Below are positions 7,322 through 14,484 of a stretch of 18,571 bases of DNA, piece by piece. Both the position numbers and the translations under genes were made by a program. Positions within the stretch are counted from its first letter, which is position 1; every line of letters starts with the position of its first letter. This DNA comes from Candidatus Hodarchaeota archaeon (GTDB lineage: Archaea; Asgardarchaeota; Heimdallarchaeia; Hodarchaeales; YT1-057). The notes beneath the pieces are model-generated. The model saw nothing but the letters and a program-made list of their open reading frames with translations. It had not been told where the DNA came from and searched no databases. The stretch spans positions 1-18,571 of the forward strand of contig JAEOTI010000320.1 in the NCBI GenBank assembly GCA_016839955.1, given 5' to 3'.

Positions 7322-8071
7322 ATGAAACATGCGTTGGTTCGAGAACCAGGAAGAAATTTTCCTGATTGTATTTCGTCCCATCCACTATGGCATACAATAA
7401 ATATAGACAATGCTCGTCAACAGCATCAGAATTATTGTGAAACTCTTGAAGAACTCGGACTTGAAGTTATTCGCTTACCACGCTTGGATAAGCATCCGGA
7501 TTCGTGCTTTGTTGAAGACACTGCAATTATTTTTAAGGATAAAGCGTTCATTGCACGTTTATGCGCAGAAAGTCGGCGTGGGGAAGAAAATTCAGTAGAG
7601 GATGTCTTATCCCAATACAAAAAGACCAAAAGAGCTGTATCACCTGCAACTGTTGAAGGGGGAGATATAGTCAACGTCTATGACAAGATAATTTGTGGGA
7701 TCACAAAACGAACAAATATGAATGGGGCTACTCAACTTGCAGGTTGGTTAAGTGTAAAGGTTGAAACTCTAGTTGATCCCTTCCTTCTTCATCTTAAAAG
7801 CCATGTATCATACCTTGGGAAGAATATAATAGTTTCAACAAAGGATCTTGCAAATGAAACTTTATTGAGTAATTTTAAGGTTCTTGTTGTTCCTGACAAT
7901 GAAAAATTTGCAGCTAATTGTTTAGCAGTCGATGGTACTGTTTTAATACCGATCAACTCTCCTAATACTCAAGCTCTTATAAGAGATGTTGGTTTCACTG
8001 TCCTTCCTATTAATATTTCTGAATTTCAGAAGTGTGACGGAGCTATCACCTGTCTTTCTATCCTTTTTTAA
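7322..8071 (+). CDS. dimethylarginine dimethylaminohydrolase-type amidinohydrolase
   Basis: A 249-residue protein of the guanidino-group-modifying superfamily, matching DDAH in length (about 254). DDAH hydrolyses N-omega-methylated arginine to citrulline and a methylamine through a covalent cysteine intermediate. The catalytic set is visible: FVEDTA (E65, D66), VEGGD (E112-D115), LKSHVS (H161) and a near-terminal Cys (CDGAITCLS, C244). The fold repeats the five-fold pentein pattern. No arginine deiminase, carbamate kinase or ornithine transcarbamylase gene is near. The ribosome site is weak (GGGTT region), so the start is less certain. An archaeal arginine- or agmatine-related substrate is the main alternative. 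Confidence 0.87.
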   Translation: MKHALVREPGRNFPDCISSHPLWHTINIDNARQQHQNYCETLEELGLEVIRLPRLDKHPDSCFVEDTAIIFKDKAFIARLCAESRRGEENSVEDVLSQYKKTKRAVSPATVEGGDIVNVYDKIICGITKRTNMNGATQLAGWLSVKVETLVDPFLLHLKSHVSYLGKNIIVSTKDLANETLLSNFKVLVVPDNEKFAANCLAVDGTVLIPINSPNTQALIRDVGFTVLPINISEFQKCDGAITCLSILF

Positions 8072-8085
8072 TGGCTAGAAACGTG

Positions 8086-8116
8086 AAAATGTTACTACGT
8101 AACTTTTTGCTCTTTT
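8086..8116 (+). terminator. stem-loop plus T-tracts after the dimethylargininase-like gene
   Basis: GTTAC-TAC-GTAAC (8091-8103) forms a short perfect stem. It can extend through one mismatch with AAAA/TTTT, and is followed by TTTTT and a second six-T run. It lies 20 bases after the stop codon. Confidence 0.5.
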
Positions 8117-8129
8117 TTGAGTTTTCAAC

Positions 8130-8142
8130 ACTCATATAAAGG
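8130..8142 (+). promoter_or_regulatory. candidate TATA box for GNAT paralogue B
   Basis: CACTCATATAAAGG contains a CATATAAA core about 60-70 bases before the start of the second GNAT gene and just after the T-tracts closing the previous gene. Initiation would be expected near 8160. Confidence 0.4.
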
Positions 8143-8186
8143 ATTTTTTTGGTTATTAAGTTCAGAAACTCTGTTTTCTTTTGACT

Positions 8187-8191
8187 GGTGA
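8187..8191 (+). promoter_or_regulatory. Shine-Dalgarno GGTGA deciding the GNAT B start
   Basis: GGTGA is complementary to the 16S 3' end and is eight bases from the ATG at 8200. The alternative GTG start at 8188 lies inside this ribosome site, so it is unlikely to be used. Confidence 0.6.
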
Positions 8192-8199
8192 GAAAATTT

Positions 8200-9033
8200 A
8201 TGCTAACCGAATTGAGTCCAGAAGATTTTCCTCGAATAGAACCATTATTAACTGATCTTGATTATTTGAAAGGTTTTTTGAAAATTATATTAATGGGAAA
8301 CCACAACGCACGAATTTGGGTTGATTCTGCATTCAAACCAGCGTCTGCATTAATTTGGGATACTCGATATGCATTCGTCATAGCAGGATCGACAGATGTT
8401 CCAGGATTTAATACAGAACTTGAAAATTTATTTACTAAAATTATTGCTCCTGATGCTCTTCAACGAGGTTTTGAACAGGTCTGGTTGATGTGCTCTGGTA
8501 GATGGGCTGAACAATTATTTAATAATGGGAATTTTATTGAGATTTCTCTCAAAAAATACCCCAGGCAGTACTATGTTCTCACTCAGTCCCCCAGAAAGAA
8601 TTGGAAAAAGCTAATACCAGACGAAGTCTCCTTAAAATCTGTGGATTCTGATTTCTTTAAGTTAAAAGATTTGAAAAATCACAACACAATAATTGATATG
8701 CTGAATCTCCAATGGCGGTCATTAGATGATTTTTATCAACTTGGTTTCGGTTTTTGCCTTGTGAAAGAAGATACAATTCTTAGCTGGTGTTTATCGGAGT
8801 TTAATGCTGAAGATATATGTGATATTGAAATTGAAACTGTGGAAGAGTACCAACAAAAAGGTTTTGCGACCTTAGTTGCTTTAGCATTTCTTGAGGAAGC
8901 CTTTTCTCGAGGTTATAAAGAAGTCGGGTGGCATACTTTCACTCAGAACATCCCTAGTGTTCGTACCGCTCAGAAATTAGGCTTTAGCGTTGAGAAAGAA
9001 TACTTTAGTTATGTGTGGACACACAACAAATGA
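8200..9033 (+). CDS. GNAT-family N-acetyltransferase (paralogue B)
   Basis: A 277-residue acetyl-CoA-dependent acetyltransferase of the same layout as the protein encoded at 174-1010. An N-terminal domain of about 130 residues is followed by the GNAT core. Shared landmarks are FYQLGFGFC (178-186; FLNNGFGFC in paralogue A), SWC (195-197), motif A IETVEEYQQKGFATL (211-225, pyrophosphate loop Q218-Q-K-G-F-A223) and motif B VGWHTF, NIPSVRTAQKLGF (242-262). The last glycine of the QxxGxG/A loop is alanine, which is allowed. The gene is single with its own TATA candidate and ends four bases from the convergent surface-protein gene. Substrate unknown. Confidence 0.85.
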   Translation: MLTELSPEDFPRIEPLLTDLDYLKGFLKIILMGNHNARIWVDSAFKPASALIWDTRYAFVIAGSTDVPGFNTELENLFTKIIAPDALQRGFEQVWLMCSGRWAEQLFNNGNFIEISLKKYPRQYYVLTQSPRKNWKKLIPDEVSLKSVDSDFFKLKDLKNHNTIIDMLNLQWRSLDDFYQLGFGFCLVKEDTILSWCLSEFNAEDICDIEIETVEEYQQKGFATLVALAFLEEAFSRGYKEVGWHTFTQNIPSVRTAQKLGFSVEKEYFSYVWTHNK

Positions 9034-9037
9034 AAGT

Positions 9038-10891
9038 CTAAATTAGTTGGGTACGAACTTTTCTAGTTAATATAACCATTGAAAAGGCTGAGATTAGTAA
9101 TATCGTATCGAAATTACTTCCGGAGTTCTTGGAATCTTTATCAACGATTGTTACAATTATTCTATCCCTGCTTGATAACCCTGTTTCATAACAGATGATG
9201 ATAGTAAAATTGTAGACTCCCGGACTTAGATCATCAATAGAAATTGTGAGTTCTGTTGTGTTCCAACTCCCAGATGCTTTTATTGTCCCATTTTGATAAA
9301 TCGTATAGTTGAGAGGGTAGCAATTGTCTCTAGTCCATGTAATGTTTACTTTGGAACTTTCTTCATCCCATTTAATGTCTGAAGGATGACCTATTGAAGG
9401 AGGGACAGTATCATCAAAGACAGTGATCCAAACTGTATCCGTTGCTTGGTTTCCAATGATATCAAGGGCAACTAATGTAATTCTATTGTTACCAATTGAT
9501 AAGCTTGCTAGGTTAAATGAGATTGAACCATTCCACCATCTGTCGCTCACCACAGGATTATAACCTAGATAAACAAAATACGATCCTCCGGAGTGTTCGT
9601 CACTTATCGTCCAGGTAATATTTACATTTGCTTTATTCGTAAAAGAAGTCATGCAATTACCAGGAGATACAATAAAGGGGGAATTATTCTCCGGATGGTT
9701 AATTATTTTCAAACTAAAGGTTAAAACTTCAGCAGAAGTTTGATTATTGAAGAAAAACTGAAATTTATGTATTCCATCTTCAAAGATAGTTGTGTTAATT
9801 TCAAAAATAGCATGGGTTGGATTAAAGAGATTTCCTGTTGCCTCAGACCATTCTTCATCATTAATTTTCACTTGAAGGCTATCGAAGGTTACATTGTTCA
9901 ATGTGAAATTTAGAACGATGTTCCCAGAAATAACTGTTCCGTTAACAAGTTCCGAAGGAGCAATGATATTTCTTCCGTTCCAACCTGCTAACCGGACCCA
10001 AAGCCACCAAGCAGCATATGCTTTCATGTTAGCGTTTAAAGGCTGGCTGTGGGCGGAAGAACATGAATACCATTCACCCGGATGGGCATCTTGCCATTCG
10101 ATCGCCCAATTACCAATTTGGTAATTACAAGCATCGTCGACATATCTGTCTCCAAAGTATTCTCCATCTGGATTAAAAGATTCAATATCTTCGAAATCGA
10201 AAAGGATTTTGTTATTAGCTAAACAATAGTCACGAATTTGCTGATTATTTATTGCTACACTTCCAGCTAAACCAGCTCCGTCCGTGTGTCCCGTCATATA
10301 GACAAAATGCACATTGGGGAAATCGTTCTCAAGCTGTGTCATAGGATCTAGGTAATGATCAATAAGCCCTTGTTCTGTATAACTTCCAACCTGCCCACAC
10401 CAGGACCACATCACCACATTGACATCTGAATGTGCAGGGTCATTAAGATAATTCCTAGTGGCAAGTGCCCAGTCATCATATCCCAAATCTGATGCAGAAG
10501 GAGCATAACTACCCATAGCGTAATCATCTAGATCAAGCGCACCTGATAGAGGGCCGTCGTTCCAGTCATAAAGTCCTGGTGTTCCTCCAAGCCCCTCTTT
10601 GAAGGCAGGAAGATCTAGCATGCCCGTCGTGATTTGACTACCATGAGAAGTATGTTGGTAAGCTATATGCAAGTTGTTCTTAGCATTTTCAATCATACTC
10701 TCTGGAACTTCATCGTCCATGATTTGTCTAATAATAGAATGATCAGCGATAATCGGAGTTCCAAATTGGTTGATTGAAGATTTATGCCTCCTAGAGGTGT
10801 TAGTACCTTCATTTAAAGAAGATGATAAAGGAATTTGTCCAATAAGAAGAAATAAAAAGATTATTAGTAATGTATAATTCGATTTTGGCAT
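9038..10891 (-). CDS. secreted SGNH-hydrolase-like surface protein with Ig-like region and C-terminal anchor
   Basis: A 617-residue exported protein starting at the ATG at 10891 (AAGGTT seven bases upstream). It has a signal peptide (residues 1-25; hydrophobic LLIIFLFLLIGQ). The N-terminal domain (about 45-310) carries HTSHGSQ (80-86), FVYMTGHTDG (196-205) and SSAHSQPLN (278-286). These resemble nucleophile, block-III/oxyanion and catalytic-His segments of SGNH esterases, with S85 and H281 as candidate catalytic residues. Beta-rich Ig/FN3-like modules follow (about 312-585), rich in N-x-S/T sequons. A terminal hydrophobic stretch (about 595-609) ends in RK-rich residues, like an archaeal CTERM anchor but without the PGF motif. 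An upstream ATG at 10939 would bury the signal peptide. Enzyme class is inference; a binding-only role is possible. Confidence 0.75.
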   Translation of the reverse strand: MPKSNYTLLIIFLFLLIGQIPLSSSLNEGTNTSRRHKSSINQFGTPIIADHSIIRQIMDDEVPESMIENAKNNLHIAYQHTSHGSQITTGMLDLPAFKEGLGGTPGLYDWNDGPLSGALDLDDYAMGSYAPSASDLGYDDWALATRNYLNDPAHSDVNVVMWSWCGQVGSYTEQGLIDHYLDPMTQLENDFPNVHFVYMTGHTDGAGLAGSVAINNQQIRDYCLANNKILFDFEDIESFNPDGEYFGDRYVDDACNYQIGNWAIEWQDAHPGEWYSCSSAHSQPLNANMKAYAAWWLWVRLAGWNGRNIIAPSELVNGTVISGNIVLNFTLNNVTFDSLQVKINDEEWSEATGNLFNPTHAIFEINTTIFEDGIHKFQFFFNNQTSAEVLTFSLKIINHPENNSPFIVSPGNCMTSFTNKANVNITWTISDEHSGGSYFVYLGYNPVVSDRWWNGSISFNLASLSIGNNRITLVALDIIGNQATDTVWITVFDDTVPPSIGHPSDIKWDEESSKVNITWTRDNCYPLNYTIYQNGTIKASGSWNTTELTISIDDLSPGVYNFTIIICYETGLSSRDRIIVTIVDKDSKNSGSNFDTILLISAFSMVILTRKVRTQLI

Positions 10892-11069
10892 AAGTAAAAC
10901 CTTAAGGAAGTGTGTTATCGCAAGAAATGTTGAATTCAAGCTAACCTAGTTACTTTCTTCTATTCCTTTCATTTAGAGGATATCATTTGGTTATTTTAAG
11001 ATTTGTCAAATAAAAGTTGTAATAATAACGGGGTTTGAATCTAAAAGAATAAACAAAATTATAATCGCA

Positions 11070-11603
11070 TCATTCTAATAGTAGACTCTTGCTGACCCAG
11101 TTATCTTCTTCTATTCCTTGCATTCTTAGTCGCCGCTGTAATGCACCGATATGGAGCATTATATGCCTCAAATTATATAATATGGAACTTAGAATCGAAG
11201 ATCCGTGCCATTCAAAAACTGATTCACTTGTTAATTCTTGTAGAGTTAGATTTTCGAATCTTTTTTTTCCTTTAATTCTCAACTCTTTAAGATAATTCAA
11301 AACTTCACTTTTTGGTAAAGTGGGCTCTTCTGGATTACTAAAATTTTCTTTTGAAGTAGCATAATCTTCTTGTTCGGGAAATCTTGGGGTAAATGAAGTG
11401 CGTTCTTCTTTATTTCGACTCAAGTATACATCTATGAAGTACATGGTATGGTAAACTATTTTAAAAAATGGTGGACCGTTTTTTGCATCATCCCAATAAT
11501 TTTCTGGACATTTTTTGACGAGATTTTCGATCATCTTGAAGGAGGCGCCATATTGCTCAAGAACAGCGTTTATAACAGCTCTATTTGTTTTTAAATTGCC
11601 CAT
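11070..11603 (-). CDS. DinB-fold (DinB/YfiT-like) putative metalloprotein
   Basis: A 177-residue four-helix-bundle protein of the DinB_2 type. The metal-binding histidine triad appears as H52 (VYHTMYF) and H147/H151 (LRHIMLHIGALQ), the usual H then H-x3-H arrangement. Members include thiol-dependent S-transferases (bacillithiol, mycothiol) and many proteins of unknown role. The ATG at 11603 has an excellent AGGTGA six bases upstream (11610-11615). It is divergent from the lyase gene at 11724, sharing a 120-base control region, and lies upstream of the surface-protein gene on the same strand with a 178-base gap. The substrate or thiol cofactor in an archaeon is unknown. Confidence 0.82.
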   Translation of the reverse strand: MGNLKTNRAVINAVLEQYGASFKMIENLVKKCPENYWDDAKNGPPFFKIVYHTMYFIDVYLSRNKEERTSFTPRFPEQEDYATSKENFSNPEEPTLPKSEVLNYLKELRIKGKKRFENLTLQELTSESVFEWHGSSILSSILYNLRHIMLHIGALQRRLRMQGIEEDNWVSKSLLLE

Positions 11604-11723
11604 ATTAAGTCACCTGATCGTCAAATTCTTTCTTCTCAAAAAATATTTCTGCTATATCATTTTATTAAGTTTGTAGATTGCCATTCTTGTAGTTTGTTAC
11701 ATTAAAAGGATAGTGAATGGACC

Positions 11724-13307
11724 TTGACAATTGTTTTGACTGGTTCTGATTTAACTATTGGAGATCTTGTAAAAGTGGCTCGGCATGGTGAAGAGGTAGA
11801 AATTCATCCAGATGCTAAAGCCCGAATGAAAGCTTGTCGTGACATGTTAGAAGAGAAAATTGCTGCACGAGAAATGATGTATGGTATTACAACAGGGATA
11901 GGAGAATTCTCTGAAACTTTCCTTGACGAAGAACAGACGAAACAGTTCCAACGTTATCTTATTTATAACCATGCAGCGGGCATCGGAGATCCCGCTCCGA
12001 TTGAATTTGTCCGTGGAGCAATGTGTTCTAGAGTTAATGTCTTATCAAAAGGATATTCTGGTAATCGACCAATTATTGCTGAAACATTTGTACAGATGCT
12101 CAATAAAGGTGTGACCCCTTACGTTTGTCAAAAGGGCAGTGTGGGGGCATCAGGCGATCTCGCGCCAATGTCGCAAATAGCATTACTCCTTATGGGCGAA
12201 GGTAGAGCTTATTATAAAGGTGAATTGCTTCCTGGAAAGGAAGCTATGGATCAAGCAGGGATAGAAATTCCCGGTTTGATGCCTCGTGATGGTCTGGCCG
12301 CAATAAATGGATCTAATTTACTTACTGCAATGAGTGCAATAACATTGTATGATGTGAATCGTTTCTTTAAACAAGCTGAAATTGCTGCAGCGATGACACT
12401 TGAGGCTTTGAAAGCTAATACAAAACCATATACACCTACTCTTCATGAACTCCGTGGTTTCTCCGGAGCTATTCGATGCGCAAACAGCCTGAAAAAGATT
12501 CTAGCAAATGGGGACATTGCGGAAGGTCGACTGAAGGTAAAGGTTCAAGATGCTTACAGTATGCGAAGCACACCGCAAGTGATTGGAGCAGCCCATGATG
12601 CTTTAGTTTGGGCCAGAAAACAAGTTGAAATTGAATTAAATGGTGTCGGAGATAATCCTGTCTTTTTGACTGAAGAGAAATTAACTCTTACCGGTGCAAA
12701 CTTCCAAGGTACGCCTGTTTGCTTGCCAATGGATATGATTGGCGCAGCTGTCACAATGGTTTGTGTGATGAGCGAACGTCGAATGAATAGGCTTAACCAT
12801 CCTGCGCTAAACGTTGGTTTGCCTGCTTTTCTTACCAAAGGCGCTGGTTTGATGTCTGGGTTGATGCTTAGTCAGTACACCGCTGACATGCAAATCGTAG
12901 AGATGCGTATTCTTTCTATGCCTGCTAGTATTCAAAGTATTCCCGCCGCTGCAGACCAAGAAGACTTTGTTTCAATGGGAATGAACACAGCAATCAAGAA
13001 TGTCCAAATCATGGATAATGCATTTGGTGTTCTAGGAATCGAGTTTATGGCTGCTGCTCAAGCATTGGACTTCCGGGAGAAGGATGAAGGACAAAACTTT
13101 GGAACTGGTGTAGAAAAAGCCCGAGAGATTATCCGGAAATATGTGGAGTTCCTTGATGAAGACCGTCCACTCTATGATGACCATACTGCAATGAAAAGTT
13201 TAGTTAAATCCTGTGAAATCCTTGACGAAGTCGAGAAAGTGATTGGAAGTCTCGAATGGAAACCAAAAGAGGAAAAAACATCAGAGTCATACCCGTCAAT
13301 CCATTAA
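11724..13307 (+). CDS. hutH: MIO-type aromatic amino-acid ammonia-lyase, histidine ammonia-lyase family
   Basis: A 527-residue cytosolic enzyme that would remove ammonia from histidine (to urocanate) or a related amino acid using the self-made MIO group. The MIO triad A142-S143-G144 lies in GSVGASGDLAPMSQ. Also visible are the catalytic Y53 (YGITTG), H83 (NHAAG), the INGSN loop, and QEDFVSMG near 430. Homotetramers are usual. The HAL-typical QEDHVSMG has F in place of H, and SENKALAHPAS of HAL reads VEMRILSMPAS, so substrate choice is uncertain. No hutU, hutI or hutG is in the window. Start is TTG, with AAGGA 13 bases upstream. G+C is higher than in the flanking genes (sampled lines 55, 30 and 50 percent, against 28 in the methyltransferase), which hints at acquisition from bacteria. 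Confidence 0.88.
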   Translation: MTIVLTGSDLTIGDLVKVARHGEEVEIHPDAKARMKACRDMLEEKIAAREMMYGITTGIGEFSETFLDEEQTKQFQRYLIYNHAAGIGDPAPIEFVRGAMCSRVNVLSKGYSGNRPIIAETFVQMLNKGVTPYVCQKGSVGASGDLAPMSQIALLLMGEGRAYYKGELLPGKEAMDQAGIEIPGLMPRDGLAAINGSNLLTAMSAITLYDVNRFFKQAEIAAAMTLEALKANTKPYTPTLHELRGFSGAIRCANSLKKILANGDIAEGRLKVKVQDAYSMRSTPQVIGAAHDALVWARKQVEIELNGVGDNPVFLTEEKLTLTGANFQGTPVCLPMDMIGAAVTMVCVMSERRMNRLNHPALNVGLPAFLTKGAGLMSGLMLSQYTADMQIVEMRILSMPASIQSIPAAADQEDFVSMGMNTAIKNVQIMDNAFGVLGIEFMAAAQALDFREKDEGQNFGTGVEKAREIIRKYVEFLDEDRPLYDDHTAMKSLVKSCEILDEVEKVIGSLEWKPKEEKTSESYPSIH

Positions 13308-13539
13308 AGCACCTTCTGGTGCGGCAGGTCTGACTGATAAGACTTCTGAAGACTTTCTTAGAGATCTGACTCAATCTCATCATCAAATAAAATCTACAAA
13401 AACTATTGATTTTACTGATGCGAGGTTTTCACCTGCTATTTTTCACCAATTGGAAGATGAATTTGGTTACAGTCTAATAGAATTAGTAACTGTAACCACT
13501 GCGATCCCTGCAAGGTTGGAACGCTTCAATTCTTATTAA
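13243..13539 (+). CDS. short overlapping frame, possible CMD/AhpD-like C-terminal fragment
   Basis: A 98-codon frame overlapping the last 65 bases of the lyase gene in another frame. Only the part after about 13320 looks like protein sequence. Its end, LIELVTVTTAIPARLERFN, resembles the closing helix of carboxymuconolactone-decarboxylase/AhpD-like proteins (pattern LVEL...IA...RFN). The CxxCxxxH active site of that family is absent, so if related it is the C-terminal third only. The ATG at 13243 has GGAAG upstream, but no start codon other than CTG exists after the lyase stop. It may be a translationally coupled small protein, a gene fragment, or the result of a frameshift. I am unsure. Confidence 0.4.
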   Translation: MEVSNGNQKRKKHQSHTRQSIKAPSGAAGLTDKTSEDFLRDLTQSHHQIKSTKTIDFTDARFSPAIFHQLEDEFGYSLIELVTVTTAIPARLERFNSY

Positions 13540-13565
13540 AAAAAACGATTCCTATTTAGCTACAC

Positions 13566-13589
13566 TTTTATTTATTTCATTTATTTTTT
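13566..13589 (+). terminator. T-rich transcription end after the lyase region
   Basis: TTTTATTTATTTCATTTATTTTTTA is almost pure T with A spacers, about 27 bases after the stop at 13539. This is typical of archaeal T-tract termination. The adjacent TTTTATAC may double as the TATA box of the methyltransferase gene. Confidence 0.4.
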
Positions 13590-13665
13590 ATACAAAAGTT
13601 TTCTTTGTGAAAAATGATCTTTTTTGATAATAGACGACTTTAATGAAAGGAACGGTTGAATAATC

Positions 13666-14442
13666 TTGACACAATTAATTCATAAAGAAGTTCAAAATAT
13701 AATAACAACTTTGAATGAAATTTCCGGGGGTAAAGTCTTAGATATTGCAACAGGAGAAGGAAACTTTATTAAAACGCTAATGAAAACCCTTAGTAGTTAT
13801 GATACCTTTACAGCAATAGAAATCTCAGAAGAAGAATTGGAAAAAGCAAAAAAGGTGTTAAAAGATATTCCAGTTAGATTTTTCCAAATGAACGCAGAAA
13901 AAATGGAGTTTCAAAAAAACGAATTTGATACAGTTTGTCTTTCTCATTCATTACATCATCTTGAAAACATAGAACAAGTCCTCGCTGAAATGCTAAGAGT
14001 TTTAAAACCTAATGGTAATTTTATTCTTCAAGAATGCTATTCAGATGGAGAACAGACTGAAACACAAATGACAGATATTCTTATACACCACTGGGATGGA
14101 TTCATCGATCGTAAGAAAGGAACTACGCATAACGAAACTCTAACTAAACAAAAGATAAGTGATTACGTAGAAAAATTAACATTGGCAGAGTATCAACAAT
14201 TTGATATCCCACACAATGTTTATTGTGCATTTTGTGAGAAGATAGAAGAATGTAATGATCCTAAAAGCGAATTTACCGTTAAAAGCGCGGGTCAATATAT
14301 TGATGAAATTCTAAAGAATGCATTAGGATTTGATTCCATTAATTCAAAAGAATATGAAAAAACAGCAAATGAATTGCGAAGAAGGGTAATTCAAATTGGC
14401 AGATCAGAAGCTTCTTCGTTGTTTTTCTTGGGAAAAAAATGA
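13666..14442 (+). CDS. class I SAM-dependent methyltransferase (Methyltransf_11 type)
   Basis: A 258-residue cytosolic methyltransferase. Motif I VLDIATGEGNF (24-34) binds SAM. E52 at the end of strand 2 (AIEIS) would hold the ribose hydroxyls. NAEKM (76-80) is motif II, SHSLHHLENIEQVL (93-106) the post-II region, and EMLRVLKPNGNFIL (108-121) motif III, all in the order of the UbiE/COQ5-like group. The C-terminal 120 residues are a variable substrate region with several Cys and His (C208, C211). The start codon is TTG with GGTTGA six bases before it. The only upstream in-frame region is interrupted by a stop. It stands alone, converging on the UFL1-like gene. Small-molecule acceptor unknown. 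Confidence 0.87.
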   Translation: MTQLIHKEVQNIITTLNEISGGKVLDIATGEGNFIKTLMKTLSSYDTFTAIEISEEELEKAKKVLKDIPVRFFQMNAEKMEFQKNEFDTVCLSHSLHHLENIEQVLAEMLRVLKPNGNFILQECYSDGEQTETQMTDILIHHWDGFIDRKKGTTHNETLTKQKISDYVEKLTLAEYQQFDIPHNVYCAFCEKIEECNDPKSEFTVKSAGQYIDEILKNALGFDSINSKEYEKTANELRRRVIQIGRSEASSLFFLGKK

Positions 14443-14484
14443 AGGAATGGGGAATTATAGCTATCTCTTTACGAATAATATGTC

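Noticed and set aside
10892..10939. Upstream ATG at 10939 for the surface hydrolase
   Set aside because: It would place 16 residues before the signal peptide. The ATG at 10891 has AAGGTT at the right distance.
10957..11127. Near-repeat TTCTATTCCTT(T/G)CATT at about 10958 and 11109
   Set aside because: One copy is inside the DinB coding region. Short, low-complexity pyrimidine similarity is expected by chance here.
11724..11729. TTGACA at the lyase start (and again at 13666) as a bacterial -35 box
   Set aside because: Both are the start codon TTG followed by ACA. The window is archaeal and no matching -10 box belongs with them.
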